Positions 1-11,529 of a DNA stretch of 64,000 bases are shown one piece after another. Made by a program: the position numbers and the translations under genes. Below the pieces are notes generated by a model. That model was not told where the DNA came from and ran no database searches. It saw nothing but the letters and a program-made list of their open reading frames with translations. Source of the stretch: Saussurea involucrata (Eukaryota; Streptophyta; Magnoliopsida; Asterales; Asteraceae); the NCBI GenBank assembly GCA_033807775.1, contig CM066313.1, positions 85,313,484 to 85,377,483 on the forward strand, read 5' to 3'. How positions within the stretch are numbered: position 1 is the stretch's first letter; each line of letters opens with the position of its first letter.

Positions 1-67
1 CGCGTGACCATATAACCCAAGAACTTCCCGGCACTGACGCCAAAAGAGCATTTCGTCGGATTCAGCT

Positions 68-721
68 TCATGCTATATTTCCGGAGAATGTCGAACGACT
101 GCTTAAATGCTCGACGTGGTCGACCGCTTGCTTTGACTTGACGAGCATGTCGTCAATATATACCTCCATCGTGTCTCCAAGGTGATCTTTGAACATCTTG
201 TTCACTAGTCGTTGGTAGGTAGAACCTGCATTTTTTAAACCAAAAGGCATAACTTTATAGCAATAAATACCTCGATCTGTCATGAAGGCAGTTTTTTCTT
301 GGTCCTCGACATGCATCAGGATCTGGTTGTATCCGGAATAAGCATCCATGAACGTCAATAGTTCATATCCTGCTGTTGCATCGACCATGGCGTCGATATG
401 TGGTAGTGGAAAGGGGTCCTTTGGACAGGCTTTGTTGAGATCCGTAAAGTCGATACATACTCTCCACTTGCCATTCTTCTTTTGCACGACCATGACGTTT
501 GCAAGCCAGTCGGGGTACTTCACTTCTCGTATATTTCCCGTCTTGAGGAGGTTGTCGACCTCGTCATTGATTACCTTATTCCGTTCAGGAGCAAACTTTC
601 GTCGTTTCTGCTTGATAGGTTTGAAAGACGGGTCGACGTTGAGCTTATGAGAAATAACGTCGGGGTCTATGCCAAGCATGTCTTCGTGCGACCAGGCAAA
701 GCAGTCGGCATGTTCCTGCAA
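68..721 (-). pseudogene. Ty3/gypsy reverse transcriptase fragment
   Basis: This 217-codon frame is the N-terminal and palm part of a gypsy reverse transcriptase. It shows the entry motif KKNGKWRVCIDFTDLN, the FPLPHID block, the FMDAYSGYNQI palm block with its first catalytic aspartate, the MPFGLKNAGSTYQR block and the catalytic YIDDMLVKS motif. Just after the HVEHL block, at about position 110, the frame shifts. The C-terminal thumb continues in another frame to the window edge, so the enzyme cannot be made as it stands. The family converts element RNA to DNA inside cytoplasmic particles. Confidence 0.9.
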
Positions 722-871
722 AAAAGATATTAGCTTTTCCTTAAGGCAAGGGTCGAGGGATGAACCTATAAAGACGGTTTGGTCAGGCTTGCTCTGGTCC
801 AGGATGACTTCCTCCAGGCGATAGTCGTCGGCTGTCCCAGGAGCATCTTGGTCCTATATTTGCTAGATGGC

Positions 872-1657
872 CTACTTCTGCGGTTTCAGGGTCGTCCTGT
901 AGCAGTCGCGGGCGACTTTCGGCTCACTTTTGATCTCCTGGACTCCCCATGGCGTAGGGAACTTCATTGTCTGATGATATGTTGAGGGGACGTCTTTCAT
1001 GTCATGGATCCATGGTCGACCTAGGATGACGTTATAGGCCGACGAGCAATCGATGACATTGAACTTTGTCTGCTTTTTGATCCCTCGAGCGTAGACAGGC
1101 AGAGTAATTTCTCCAAAGGTACTCGTCGCGTCTCCGTTGAAACCTACCAAGGTTGTCGAGCATCGGGTAATTTCCGATCGATCGATTCCCATGGCCTTGA
1201 TGGTATCAAGGAAGATGACGTTCGCTGAGCTGCCCCCGTCGACCAAGACTCGTCGGGTCAGACAGTTACCAATCGTGAGTTGAATGATCAACCCGTCATG
1301 ATGCTTTTGATGCGAGTCACCGAGGTCGTCCTGGTTGAACGTAATCTTCATGGCTTCTAGCTCTAGATCTCCTTTGGGTCTTGATGAGCGAGGGGTAGGT
1401 CGATCGTCTGGTCCTCGGTTGGCATGTCGTTTAGCTGCGGAATACGTCAGACCGCAGACATCGAACCCACCAGTTATGCAATTTACGACCTTTGCATGGT
1501 CCGGGGATGGCGGTCGAACGTTGTTAACTGGGGTAACGTCGTTGTCGATGATATCCTTGAGATTGCCCTTCGGGACGTGGTATGCTAGCTCTTTTTTAAG
1601 GGCTATGCAATCGTCCGTCGTATGACCATGATCGACGTGGAAATCGTACCACTTCAA
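872..1657 (-). pseudogene. Ty3/gypsy gag C-terminus and aspartic protease fragment
   Basis: The 261-codon frame starts with a CCHC-like block (FHVDHGHTTDDCIALKKE) typical of gypsy gag. About 100 residues of linker follow, then a retropepsin-like domain with VLVDGGSSANVIF around residue 138, where DGG replaces the usual DTG or DSG. The VILGRPWIHDM block that follows is also standard for these proteases. A stop separates it from the reverse transcriptase frame. A further gag-like stretch lies upstream at about 1700-1880 in a different frame. Confidence 0.8.
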
Positions 1658-1699
1658 TTTGTCTTTCTTGTCGTCGTCTTTGTCGGTCTTCTTCGGGCA

Positions 1700-1880
1700 T
1701 CAGATGGCCGTCTGGATGGTCTTCAATGCCTCGACCAAATCCTTGGAAGTTCCCTTGAATCCGTAAGAGGATATCTTAGGATATTGAGGGAATTTGGTCA
1801 GGGTCACGGTCTTCTTTTTTTCGAATCGGACATTGAAAATCTGTCGCGCGGGCTCCGATTTAGTAGGGCAAACTAAAAAC
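1700..1880 (-). pseudogene. Gypsy gag internal fragment, frame-shifted
   Basis: A short minus-strand frame upstream of the gag/protease block encodes a lysine-rich stretch (NVRFEKKKTVTLTKFPQYPK). Its position and charge suggest it belongs to the same gag, displaced by a frameshift. The open frame runs on to the right into copia LTR sequence beyond 1943, so only the left part is gypsy-derived. There is no independent support for a separate gene. Confidence 0.45.
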
Positions 1881-1942
1881 TGTGCTAAAATATACTTAAA
1901 TATGCACCACAAGATGTTCCAAAATATACACCAACTATTGTC

Positions 1943-2329
1943 TGTAAGGTCGGTAGCAATCACAATATCGTATTCAAGTGATTTACGGTCCCAAAGTGAT
2001 ATCAATAAATCACGTTGCAACTGACCGAATACAACAAATGCGGAATAACGAGATCTAAAATATTGTATATTTAGTCTAATGATTCATACCGATCCACAAA
2101 CGTAAATTTTAGCAGTTATAATATATATGATAATATTATAACGAAGCAGCAAATAAATCGAGACAACAAGATTTAACGTAGTTCCACTATCGGTGTGATA
2201 GTGTACGTCCACAGAGAGATGAGTTCGATATATTACCAACCGGGAGAAAGTTACAACGTGTTTACAAGATCCTTGGATCAACAAATCAGCTAACGAAATA
2301 TTTCCTCACGAACGAAATATATATATACG

Positions 2330-2368
<39 letters not shown>

Positions 2369-2675
2369 GACAAAGGAAATATTAAAGAAGGGAAGGGAAT
2401 TGTGTATATGTAGCTCTCTTTTGTTTTGTGCACACACTGACCATTGAACTAACGCATGCCTTTTATAGGCATGGATTGCTTAGCCAACAAGAGAATGGAG
2501 TACACTTCCAGCTAACATATTGGTGTCATGCATATATTTTTTCCATCCAAAGACATGGACCTCATGTCCACCAAGCATTTTGTTTTCTTTTTCCTTTTTC
2601 TTTTCATGCAAAAATACTTTGGTTACCAACTTTCATGCAAGTTGGTGAATTTGCACAATAACAAGAAAAACAACA
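1943..2675 (-). repeat. Isolated copia LTR, subtype B
   Basis: This is a lone LTR of the same family as Copia-1 to Copia-3. On the plus strand it starts TGTAAGGTCGG and ends near CAACA. Its middle matches the Copia-2 LTRs (subtype B, with TATAGGCATGG) rather than Copia-1 and Copia-3 (subtype A). The end looks shortened by about 12 bp compared with the full B copy ending at 26462. No internal region is attached on either side. It is either a solo LTR or the stump of an element removed by recombination. The 8 bases before it (CTATTGTC) recur just before 2693. Confidence 0.8.
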
Positions 2676-2692
2676 AGGAATATCCTATTGTC

Positions 2693-3162
2693 TGTAAGGT
2701 CGGTAGCAGTTACAATATCGTATTCAAGTGATTTACGATCCCAAAGTGATACCAATAAATCACGTTGCAACCGACCGAATACAACAAATGCGGAATAACG
2801 AGATCTAAAATATTGAATATTTAGTCTAATGATTCATACGATCCACAAACGTAAATTTTAGCAGTTATAACATATACGATAATATTATAACGAAGCAGCA
2901 AATAAATCGAGACAACAAGATTTAACATGGTTCCACTATCGGTGTGATAGTGTACGTCCACGGGGAGAGATGAGTTCGATATATTACCAACCGGAAGAAA
3001 GTTACAACGTGTTTACAAGATCCTTGGATCAACAAATCAGCTACCCAAATATTTCCTCACAAACGAAATATATATATATATACGTGTATATATATATATA
3101 TCGAACAAGATATATATGTGTATATATATCGACAAGATTTTATATATATATATATATCGATG

Positions 3163-3208
<46 letters not shown>

Positions 3209-3495
3209 GACAAAGGAAATTAAAGAAGGAGAGGAACTGTGTGTTTTTGTGGCTCTCTGTTTTCTTCAGCCGATGCATGCTATTTATAAGCATGCATGCC
3301 TTAGCCACCAAGACTTTGTAGTACATCCAGCTTGCATTCCTTAGTTGTTATGCATTTTTTTTCTTTTTCCATCCAAAGACGTGGACCTCATGTCCACCAA
3401 ACATTTTATTTTCTTTTTCTTTTTCCTTTTTTCATGCATATTATTTACTTGGTGAGTTGCACAATAACAAAAAAAAACATTAATGTTTTTCAACA
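2693..3495 (-). repeat. Copia-1 3' LTR, subtype A
   Basis: An 803-bp LTR with TG...CA ends (TGTAAGGTCGG to TTTTTCAACA on the plus strand). Its centre holds long TA runs at 3066-3205, and the minus-strand promoter box CTTATAAATAG lies inside palindromic GCATGCATGC sequence near 3280-3300. It differs from the 5' LTR at 7985-8741 by many substitutions and by TA-tract length, which suggests an old insertion. Confidence 0.88.
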
Positions 3496-3790
3496 CTCCA
3501 CCATGATGTGCAAATCACCCGACGAATCCAAAGCACGAACCAATCCACCGAAAACGAACAAATAGCTGATAGAGATTGACACGAGGTAACATAATGCATT
3601 TTGACCTTGACGAGCTTTGGCTCGGCCATCACCCGTCAAAATCAAAAGCAAAAATCCTCAAGCGAGCAATCCCAATAAACGAACGAGTTAAGCAACCTAA
3701 AAAACACGTGACAAGTAATAACTCCCCAAAGATGTCGCTATGTCATATGTAGCAATATTTCTCATCTCTCCCACAAAATACCGAACGACA

Positions 3791-5164
3791 CTAACACAAT
3801 CTGAGCTGGATCAAATTCGAGCAATGCTCGAATGCGGCTGGCGGTAACGACTTGGTGAACATATCGGCATCATTATCTTTAGATAATATTTTCTTCAAAT
3901 ACACAACCTTTGCGTCGTGTAAAGCTACCAGAAATGCATCACGCACATTAATGTGCTTCGTTCGAGAGCTGAACGCCAAATTTGTAGCCAAGTAAATAGC
4001 ACTCTGGCTATCACAATTAATACGAACAGTAGACTGCTTCAGGCCCAAACCAATCTACAGTTCCTGTAAATAAACTGCTTCTTTAGCAGACTCGACCGCT
4101 GCAATAAGTTCAGCTTCGGTAGTCGATAATGCAACAACAGACTGTAATCGAGATCTCCAACTAACAGTTGTTCCACCTAATGTAAAAACATAACCAGAAG
4201 TGGATTTCCAACTGACACGATCACCTACGTAATCTGAATCGCGGTATCCAACAATGTCACAATTGTTTTGCATACCAAAAATGAGGTCGTGAGTTTCCGT
4301 ACCTTTTAAGTAACGAAATACAGCTTTCACTGCAGCCCAATGTGACTTACCCAGGTTCGATAGAAACCGACTAATCACTCCAACGGAATGTGCAAGATCG
4401 GGACGAGTGCATACCATAGCATACATGAGGCTTCCGACTGCACTGGCATACAGAATCTTTGCCATCTCAGCGTTCCCAACATCGTCTACCGGACAATCGT
4501 CTTTTGTAAGCTTGATGTTACTCGGAAGTGGCGTAGATGCCGACTTCGCACCATCAAGATTAAACCGCTTCATAATCTTTTGAATATAGCCCTTTTGTGT
4601 CAACTTGAGAGTACGAGACTTTCTGTCCCAAACAATTTCCATGTCGAGAATAACACGAGCTTCACCGAGATCCTTCATTTCAAATTCTGATTTCAACCTA
4701 TCTTTCAAACGGTTGATTTCAGATCGATCCCTGCAAGCTATTAGCATGTCATCAACATAAAGAAGTAGATAAGTATAAACGCCACCGCTTGATCTATGAT
4801 AGACACAAGTGTCTTTCTCACTACGCTCATAACCCAACCAGAGCATAAACAAATCAAACTTCTTATACCACTGTCGAGGCGACTGTTTAAGTCCATAAAG
4901 GGACTTTTTCAATTTACAGACCCAATCGGATTTGTTGTCGGAGATGAAACCTTCCGGTTGCTTCATATGGATGGTTTCCTCAAGATCTCCGTGCAGAAAA
5001 GCTGTTTTCACATCTAACTGTTTGAGCTCCAGATCGTAAATCACCACAAGAGCCAGAAGGACCCGGATAGATGTGTGTCGAACCACATGTGCGAAGATAT
5101 CGTCATACTCGATACCCTTCCGCTGTCCAAAGTCTTTCGCAACCAGGAGAGCTTTATAACGCAT
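3791..5164 (-). pseudogene. Copia-1 reverse transcriptase and RNase H
   Basis: The minus strand encodes the copia reverse transcriptase with the LDVKTAFLHGDLEE block, SLYGLKQSPRQWYKK and the catalytic LYVDDMLIA motif. RNase H follows, with DSDYVGD, STTEAELIAA and the C-terminal tail ending in HCSNLIQLRLC. One in-frame stop separates residue VYLQEL from IGLGLKQ near 4052, and another stop lies upstream near 5177 at the GCKWVY block. Otherwise this is the best kept part of the copy. Confidence 0.9.
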
Positions 5165-5497
5165 ATCGTCTTTGACTTAATAGACCCATTTGCAGCCAAT
5201 TACTCAACTGTCTTTCGGTAATGGACATAGCTCCCAAGTGTTATTTTTCGATAGAGCTTCCATTTCCTCTTGCATAGCTACTAACCACTTATCGCAGTGG
5301 TTCGAAGCTAATGCCTCTGAAAATTCAAATGGCTCATCATGTACAACATGCAAAGCATACTCAAGCTGGTCAGTAAAACTCATATTTGCAAACTCCCAAT
5401 CACCATACCTATTAGGAGGACGGATAGTTCTTTGGCTCTGCCTTGTAGGTACTGATACTGAAATTGTATCGCCTTGACCTCCATCATCATTCAGAAC

Positions 5498-6690
5498 TTA
5501 TTCCTGAACTGAACTAACTGGATCAAAAATAGATGTCTCTAGTGGACTAACGTCTTCTTCAGATTCTGACCCCAACGAAAAACCTCGAGCGAATGAGCTG
5601 GGTACAATAGGACTGACAATTATCTCATCTCCATCGACTGTTGGAGAAACAGAAGAGATAATTTCCGGTTCTGGAGCAGGTTGTCGATTATAATTAGACT
5701 TGAACATAATCGACTCATCGAAGGTCACATGTCGAGAATGAATCACCACGCGGGTGACTGGGTTCCAGATTCGGTAACCCTTGATTCCATCTATATAGCC
5801 GAGCAAGAATCCCTTGGTGGATCTAGGATCCAGCTTGTCCTGACATGTCACATGAATATATACAACATAACCAAATACACGTATGTATTTCAAACAGATA
5901 TCACCTTTACCCCTCCAAATTTCTTTCGGAATTTTCCCCCAATGGCTGAACATGGTAAGCGATTCACAATGTGTACAGCAGTGTGAAATGCTTCAGCCCA
6001 AAATATTTTAGGGAAACTAGATGTAACTAACATACATTGGACTTTATCTAACAAGGTCTTATTCATCCGTTCGGCGACTCCGTTTGATTGCGGATCGCCA
6101 GGTGTGGTGTAGTGTCGGTGAATACCTCTACGTGAACAAAAGTCTTTAAAGTTACCACAAGTGTATTCACCACCATTGTCAGATCCTAGCACTTTTAATT
6201 TCCTACCAGTCTCGACTTCGACTAGTGCTAGCCAAGTTTTGAATATTTCAAAAACATATGATTTTAACTTAATCACATACACCCAAAGTTTATGCGAGAA
6301 ATCATCAATAAAAGCAACATAGTACTTACCTCCATTGAGAGACTGTGTCGAAGATGGTCCCCAGACGTTTGTATGAACATAATCGAGGATCCCTTTGGTG
6401 TTGGGTTTTCCAACACCAAAAGAAGCACGCGTCTGTTTACTCGAAACACATTCTGAACAAAAGTCCAGACTTGTAGGCGTGTCAACTGTAATGAGTTTCC
6501 GCTTGCGTAGAATCTCCAAATTCTTCTCTGAAGTGTGCCCCAGTCTAAGATGCCACAAACGGGCATCTAAACTTTTCGAACTATCCGCGACACACGTATC
6601 AGAACTGACTGTTTCACCTACCAAATGAAACAGGTTATTTTCTGCCTGCTCACCTTTCATCACAATAAAGTTCCATCTGGAGAGGCGCAT
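5498..6690 (-). pseudogene. Copia-1 pre-integrase and integrase
   Basis: The frame contains the pre-integrase zinc-binding block (LWHLRLGHTSEKNLE, then CSECVSSKQ). The integrase core follows, with FIDDFSHKLWVY, the catalytic block LGSDNGGEYT and the catalytic glutamate in PQSNGVAERMNKTLLD. A frameshift near 5900-5950 moves the C-terminal half to another frame, where KGFLLGYIDGIKGYRIW and the SRHVTFDE block are read. The enzyme would insert the cDNA in the nucleus; this copy is broken. Confidence 0.88.
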
Positions 6691-6732
6691 ACTCCCATTC
6701 TCAATCTGAATCTTACAGCCAAGTTTGGACAG

Positions 6733-7931
6733 TTATCCAACGGAAATCAAAGAACGAGTCATAGACTGTACAAATTTAACATTTAATACAGTTCGAATAG
6801 TACCGTCAAACATTTTGATTCTGACCGAACCGATGCCCCGAGTGACACACGATGTATTGTTTCCCATATAAATATGGTTACCTTCGAACTCCTCGAAGGT
6901 AGTGAAATAGTCCTGAAATGGTGTCATATGGCACGAAGCTCCGGTATCCAACACCCAACGTTTGTTGCCTTTTGGTGATGTAACCGTTGCTGAGAAACCG
7001 GCGTCTCTTTCGGTTGCAACTGCTGAAGATTCTGCTTTGTTCTTGTCCTTGTTTTTCAAGCTAGGACAATCTCTGACCCGGTGACCTGGTTTGTGACAAT
7101 AATTACAATTGCCACGTTGCTTAGATTTCCCGCGAAAACCAGGTTTACGAGAAAGGGAGCGGCCACGAGTTCTTCCCCTGAGCTGATCGTCTTGGTCTTT
7201 TTCAGCAGATAGACCTCGACTGTTGTGGTTTTTATCCCGCGAATTGTTACCGATTTTCATCTGAATTCTTTGTTCTTCACAGATCATCCCTGCTTTCACG
7301 TCAGACAAAGAAATGGAATCTCTTCCATAAATAAAACTATTAGTGAACTTGGAGTATTTCTCGGGAAGTGAATACAACAGAATCAAAGCGAGTGCCTCAT
7401 TATTTGTGGCAAAAATAGACTATGTTGCCTACAACTTCATTATGATATCTTCGAATTCAGTCATGTGTGCCTGAATGGTAGTACCTTCCTTCATTTTGAA
7501 GAAAAGGCACGATCTCATCAATAATAGTCGGTTGGTCAAAGTTTTCTTGAGATAAAGATTCTCAAGTCTTCTCCAAATCCCTGCGGCTGTCTTTTCAGAA
7601 ACGTTTTCAGAAATAACATTTGGACCATACCCATTTGTAAGGTAGTGAAGGCCCAAGCCTCCATTTCCTTAGCTTCTAAGGTGGACATATCCGGATCTTT
7701 TTCTTCTGGAGCAAAGACTACGGGGTGAACATCATTTTTCCTAAGTGCTGCTGCAGTAGTAAACTGCCATTTACCAAAGTCACCTTCACCGTTCCATTTT
7801 TCTATTGTAATCCCGGACCCCGATAATTTAAAAGAACCTTTTTGACAAACATTTAAGTCCGGGTTGGAAACGGATCCGGCAAACGGATTTCCTGAATCAA
7901 TAGACATTTTTACCAAGCACTTATCGTGCAA
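6733..7931 (-). pseudogene. Copia-1 gag and aspartic protease
   Basis: Gag begins near 7907 (MSIDSGNPFAGSVSN). The UBN2-like core (WRRLENLYLKKTLTNRLLL) is split by a frameshift near 7630 and a stop near 7426. A CCHC zinc knuckle (CNYCHKPGHRVRDCP) and the protease signature WVLDTGASCHMTP follow in the 6733-7386 frame. The stop just before 6733 separates it from integrase. In the living family these would be one polyprotein. Confidence 0.87.
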
Positions 7932-7984
7932 CTAAAAATATACAATTTAAGTCAAATTTATATCTAACAAGCTCTAATACCAAT

Positions 7985-8741
7985 TGTAAAGTCGGTAGCA
8001 GTTACAATATCATATTCAAGTGATTTACGGTCCCAAAGTGATAACAATAAATCACGTTGCCACCGACCGAATACAACAAATGCGAAATAACAAGATCTAA
8101 AATATTGTATATTTAGTCTAATGATTCATACCGATCCACAAACGTAAATTTTAGCAGTTATAATATATACGTTAATATTATAACTAAGCAGCAAATAAAT
8201 CGAGACAGCAAGATTTAACGTGGTTCCACTATCGGTGTGATAGTGTACGTCCACAGGGAGAGATGAGTTCGATATATTACCAACCGGGTGAAAGTTACAA
8301 CGTTTTTACAAGATCCTTGGATCAACAAATCTGCTACCCAAATATTTCCTCACAAACGAAATATATATACGTGTATATATATATATCGAACAAGATATAT
8401 ATGTGTATATATATCGACGAGATTTTATATATATATATATATATATATAATTGACAAAGGAAATTAAAGAAGGAGAGGAATTGTATGTTTTTGTGGCTCT
8501 CTCTTTTCTTCAGCCGATGCATGCTATTTATAAACATGCATGCCTTAGCCACCAACACGTTGTTGTACATCCAGCTTGCATTACTTAGTTGTCATGCTTT
8601 TTTTTCCTTTCCATCCAAAGACGTGGACCTCATGTCCACCAAGCATTTTATTTTCTTTTTATTTTTCCTTTTTCTTTTCATGCATATTATTTACTTGGTG
8701 AGTTGCACAATAACAAAGAAAAACATTAATGTTTTTCAACA
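7985..8741 (-). repeat. Copia-1 5' LTR, subtype A
   Basis: A 757-bp partner of the LTR at 2693-3495, directly followed on its element-internal side by the primer-binding site. On the plus strand it runs from TGTAAAGTCGG to TTTTTCAACA. It is separated by a single base from the next LTR (8743), so two elements of the same family lie back to back here. Confidence 0.88.
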
Positions 8742-8742
8742 T

Positions 8743-9838
8743 TGTAAGGTCGGTAGCAGTTACAATATCGTATTCAAGGGATTTACGGTCCCAAATTGAT
8801 ATTAATAAATCGCGTTGCAACCGACTGAATACAACAAATGCGGAATAACGAGATCTAAAATATTGTATATTTTGTCTAATGATTCATACCGATCCACAAA
8901 CGTAAAATTTAGCAGTTGTAATATATACGATAATATTATAACGAAGCAGCAAATAAATCGAGACAGCAAGATTTAACGTAGTTCCACTATCGGTGTGAAA
9001 GTGTACGTCCATAGGGAGAGATGAGTTTGATATATTACCAACCGGTAGAAAGTTACAACGTGTTTACAAGATCCTTGGATCAACAAAGGAAGGAATAATA
9101 TTATTAATTCCGACAAAGCACAGGTAGCATGATGGCAATGTTTATTTACATGAAGGGAATACCTTGGTTTGGTTTGGATAGGTACGAGAGAGAGAGAGAG
9201 AGTGAGAGTGATTAAATGTGATGGGAAAATAGTGGTTGTGTGCAGCAGCAGCAGACTGCAGAGGGAGAAAGGGATATTAAACATGATGGATGGATGGATG
9301 GTATAGTGGAAAAATGAATGGCTGGGGTGAGTTTAGCACCAGATCAAAGGCTGATTCACCCTAGATTCCAAACACCTTTTTCCCAGCTAACGAAATAATT
9401 CCTCACGAACGAAATATATATATATATACATGTATATATATATATCGAACAAGATATATATATGTGTATATATATCGACGAGATTTTATATATATTTATA
9501 TATATATATAATTGACAAAGGAAATATTAAAGAAGGGAAGGGAATTGTGTATATTAGCTCTCTTTTGTTTTGTGCACACACTGACCAATGAACTAATGCA
9601 TGCCTTTTATAGGCATGGATTGCTTAGCCAACAAGAGAATGGAGTACACTTCCAGCTAACATATTGGTGTCATGCATATATTTTATTTTCTTTCCATCCA
9701 AAGACGTGGACCTCATGTCCACCAAGCATTTTGTTTTCTTTTTCCTTTTTCTTTTCATGCAAAATACTTTGGTTACCAACTTTCATGCAAGTTGGTGAAT
9801 TTGCACAATAACAAGAAAAACAATAACGTTTTTCAACA
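8743..9838 (-). repeat. Copia-2 3' LTR with a 296-bp foreign insert
   Basis: The LTR has the usual ends, but between ATCAACAAA (to 9087) and CAGCTAACG (from 9384) about 296 bp appear that no other LTR copy in the window has. Outside this segment it matches subtype B. The insert is listed separately. The purine tract of the element follows at 9839 onward. Confidence 0.85.
9088..9383. other. Foreign segment inside the Copia-2 3' LTR
   Basis: This stretch is unlike its LTR surroundings. It has a GA run (GAGAGAGAGAGAG), a CAG triplet run, a GATG triple repeat and moderate GC content. On the minus strand it resembles a plant 5' leader, with a CT-rich tract ahead of a possible ATG, but no long reading frame is convincing. 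It has no obvious inverted ends or duplication, and it replaces about 2 bp of LTR. It could be a captured host segment or repair filler. Confidence 0.6.
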
Positions 9839-10134
9839 CTCCACCATGATGTGCAAATCACCCGACGAAACCAAATTATGAACCAATCCATGGAACACGA
9901 ACAAGTAGCTGATAGAGATTGACACGAGGTAACATAATGCATTTTGACCTTGACGAGCTTCGGCTCGGCCATCACCCATCAAAATCAAAAGCAAAAATCC
10001 TCAAGTGAGCAATCTCAATAAACGAACGAGTTAAGCAACCTAAAAAAACACGTGCCAAGTAATAACTCTCCAAATATGTCGCTATGTCATATGTAGCAAT
10101 ATTTCTCATCTCTCCCACAAAATGCCGAACGACA

Positions 10135-11508
10135 CTAACACAATCTGAGCTGGATCAAATTCGAGCAATGCTCGAATGCGGCTGACGGTAACGACTTGGT
10201 GAACATATCGGCATAATTATCTTTAGATAATATTTTCTTCAAATACACAACCTTTGCGTCGTGCAAAGCTACCAGAAATGCATCACGCACATTAATGTGC
10301 TTCGTTCGAGAGCTGAACGCCAAATTTGTAGCCAAGTGAATAGCACTCTGGCTATCACAATTAATACGGACAGTAGGCTGCTTCAGGCCCAAACCAATCA
10401 ACAGTTCCTGTAAATAAACTGCTTCTTTAGCAGACTCGACCGCTGCAATAAGTTCAGCTTCGGTAGTCGATAATGCAACAACAGACTGTAATCGAGATCT
10501 CCAACTGACAGTTGTTCCACCTAATGTAAAAACATAACCAGAAGTGGATTTCCAACTGACACGATCACCTGCGTAATCTGAATCGTAGTATCCAACCATA
10601 TCACAGTTGTTTTGTATACCATAAATGAGGCTGTGAGTTTTCGTACCTTTCAAGTAACGAAATACAGCTTTCACTGCAGCCCAATGTGACTTACTCGAAT
10701 TCGATAGAAACTGACTAATCATTCCAACGGAATGTGCAAGATCGGGACGAGCGCATACCATAGCATACATGACGCTCCCGACTACACTGGCATACGGAAT
10801 CTCTGCCATCTCAGCCTTTCCAACATCGTCTACCGGACAATCGTCTTTTGTAAGCTTGATGTGACTCGGAAGTGGCGTAGACGCCGACTTTGCACCATCA
10901 AGATTAAACCGCTTCAAAATCTTTTGAATATAGCCCTTTTGTGTTAACCTGAGAGTACGAGACTTTATGTCCCGAACAATTTCCATGCCGAGAATAACAC
11001 GAGCTTCACCGAGATCCTTCATTTCAAATTCTGATTTCAACCTATCTTTCAAACGGTTGATTTCAGATCGATCTCTGTAAGCTATTAGCATGTCATCAAC
11101 ATAAAGAAGTAGATAAGTATAAACGCCACCGCTTGATCTATGATAGACACAAGCGTCTTTCTCACTACGCTCAAAACCCAACTAGAGCAATAACAAATCA
11201 AACTTCTTGTACCATTATTGAGGCGACTGTTTAAGTCCATAAAGGGACATTTTAAATTTACAGACCCAATCGAATTTGTTGTCAGAGATGAAACCTTTCG
11301 GTTGCTTCATATAGATGGTTTCCTCAAGATCTCCGTGTAGAAAAACTGTTTTCACATCTAACTGTTCGAGCTCCAGATCGTGAATCGCCACAAGGGCCAG
11401 AAGGACCTGGATAGATGTGTGTTGAACAATAGGCGCGAATATATCATCATACTCGATACCCTTTCGTTGTGCAAAGCCTTTCGCAAACAGGCGAGCCTTA
11501 TAACGCAT
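10135..11508 (-). pseudogene. Copia-2 reverse transcriptase and RNase H
   Basis: The long frame 10135-11181 carries LYVDDMLIAY, the DLGEARVILGMEI block and a full RNase H (DSDYAGD, STTEAELIAA, C-terminus HCSNLIQLRLC). The N-terminal part (11215-11508) has LDVKTVFLHGDLEE and SLYGLKQSPQ. Stops between them fall in the QWYKKF region near 11182-11214. The RNase H core keeps its catalytic residues, unlike Copia-3. Confidence 0.9.
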
Positions 11509-11529
11509 ATCGTCTTTGACTTTATAGAC

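Larger units (their letters stand above)
1..1942 (-). mobile_element. Ty3/gypsy retrotransposon remnant, truncated at both ends
   Basis: The minus strand reads, in element order, gag C-terminus, aspartic protease and reverse transcriptase, which is the Ty3/gypsy pol order. Integrase and one LTR would lie to the left, outside the window. The gag N-terminus and 5' LTR are missing because the sequence stops at an unrelated copia LTR at 1943. Reading frames are broken between the three blocks, so the copy is dead. A plant pararetrovirus was considered because its reverse transcriptase is similar, but the DGGSSAN-type protease and the gag zinc-knuckle layout fit a plant gypsy element better, and no movement protein is visible. 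Confidence 0.85.
2693..8741 (-). mobile_element. Copia-1: Ty1/copia LTR retrotransposon
   Basis: This is a complete but decayed 6.0-kb element: 3' LTR 2693-3495, internal region 3496-7984, 5' LTR 7985-8741. On the minus strand the order gag, protease, integrase, reverse transcriptase, RNase H is diagnostic of Ty1/copia. A primer-binding site for initiator-Met tRNA lies at 7971-7983 (TTGGTATTAGAGC, one change from the usual CAGAGC). A purine tract (ATGGTGGAG) abuts the 3' LTR. The flanks TTGTC (2688-2692) and TTGTA (8742-8746) may be a target duplication with one mismatch. Protein similarity suggests a TNT1/Tork-like lineage (inference). Confidence 0.92.

Noticed and set aside
348..985. Plus-strand frames across the gypsy remnant
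   Set aside because: They overlap the recognised reverse transcriptase and gag/protease on the other strand and show no motif of their own.
68..1657. Endogenous plant pararetrovirus
   Set aside because: No movement protein or coat-type signals; the protease form and the domain order match Ty3/gypsy.
2970..3326. Open frames rich in Tyr-Ile repeats on both strands
   Set aside because: They are translations of TA microsatellites in copia LTRs; the same happens at 8263-8570, 14927-15118, 25443-25712 and 54032-54226.
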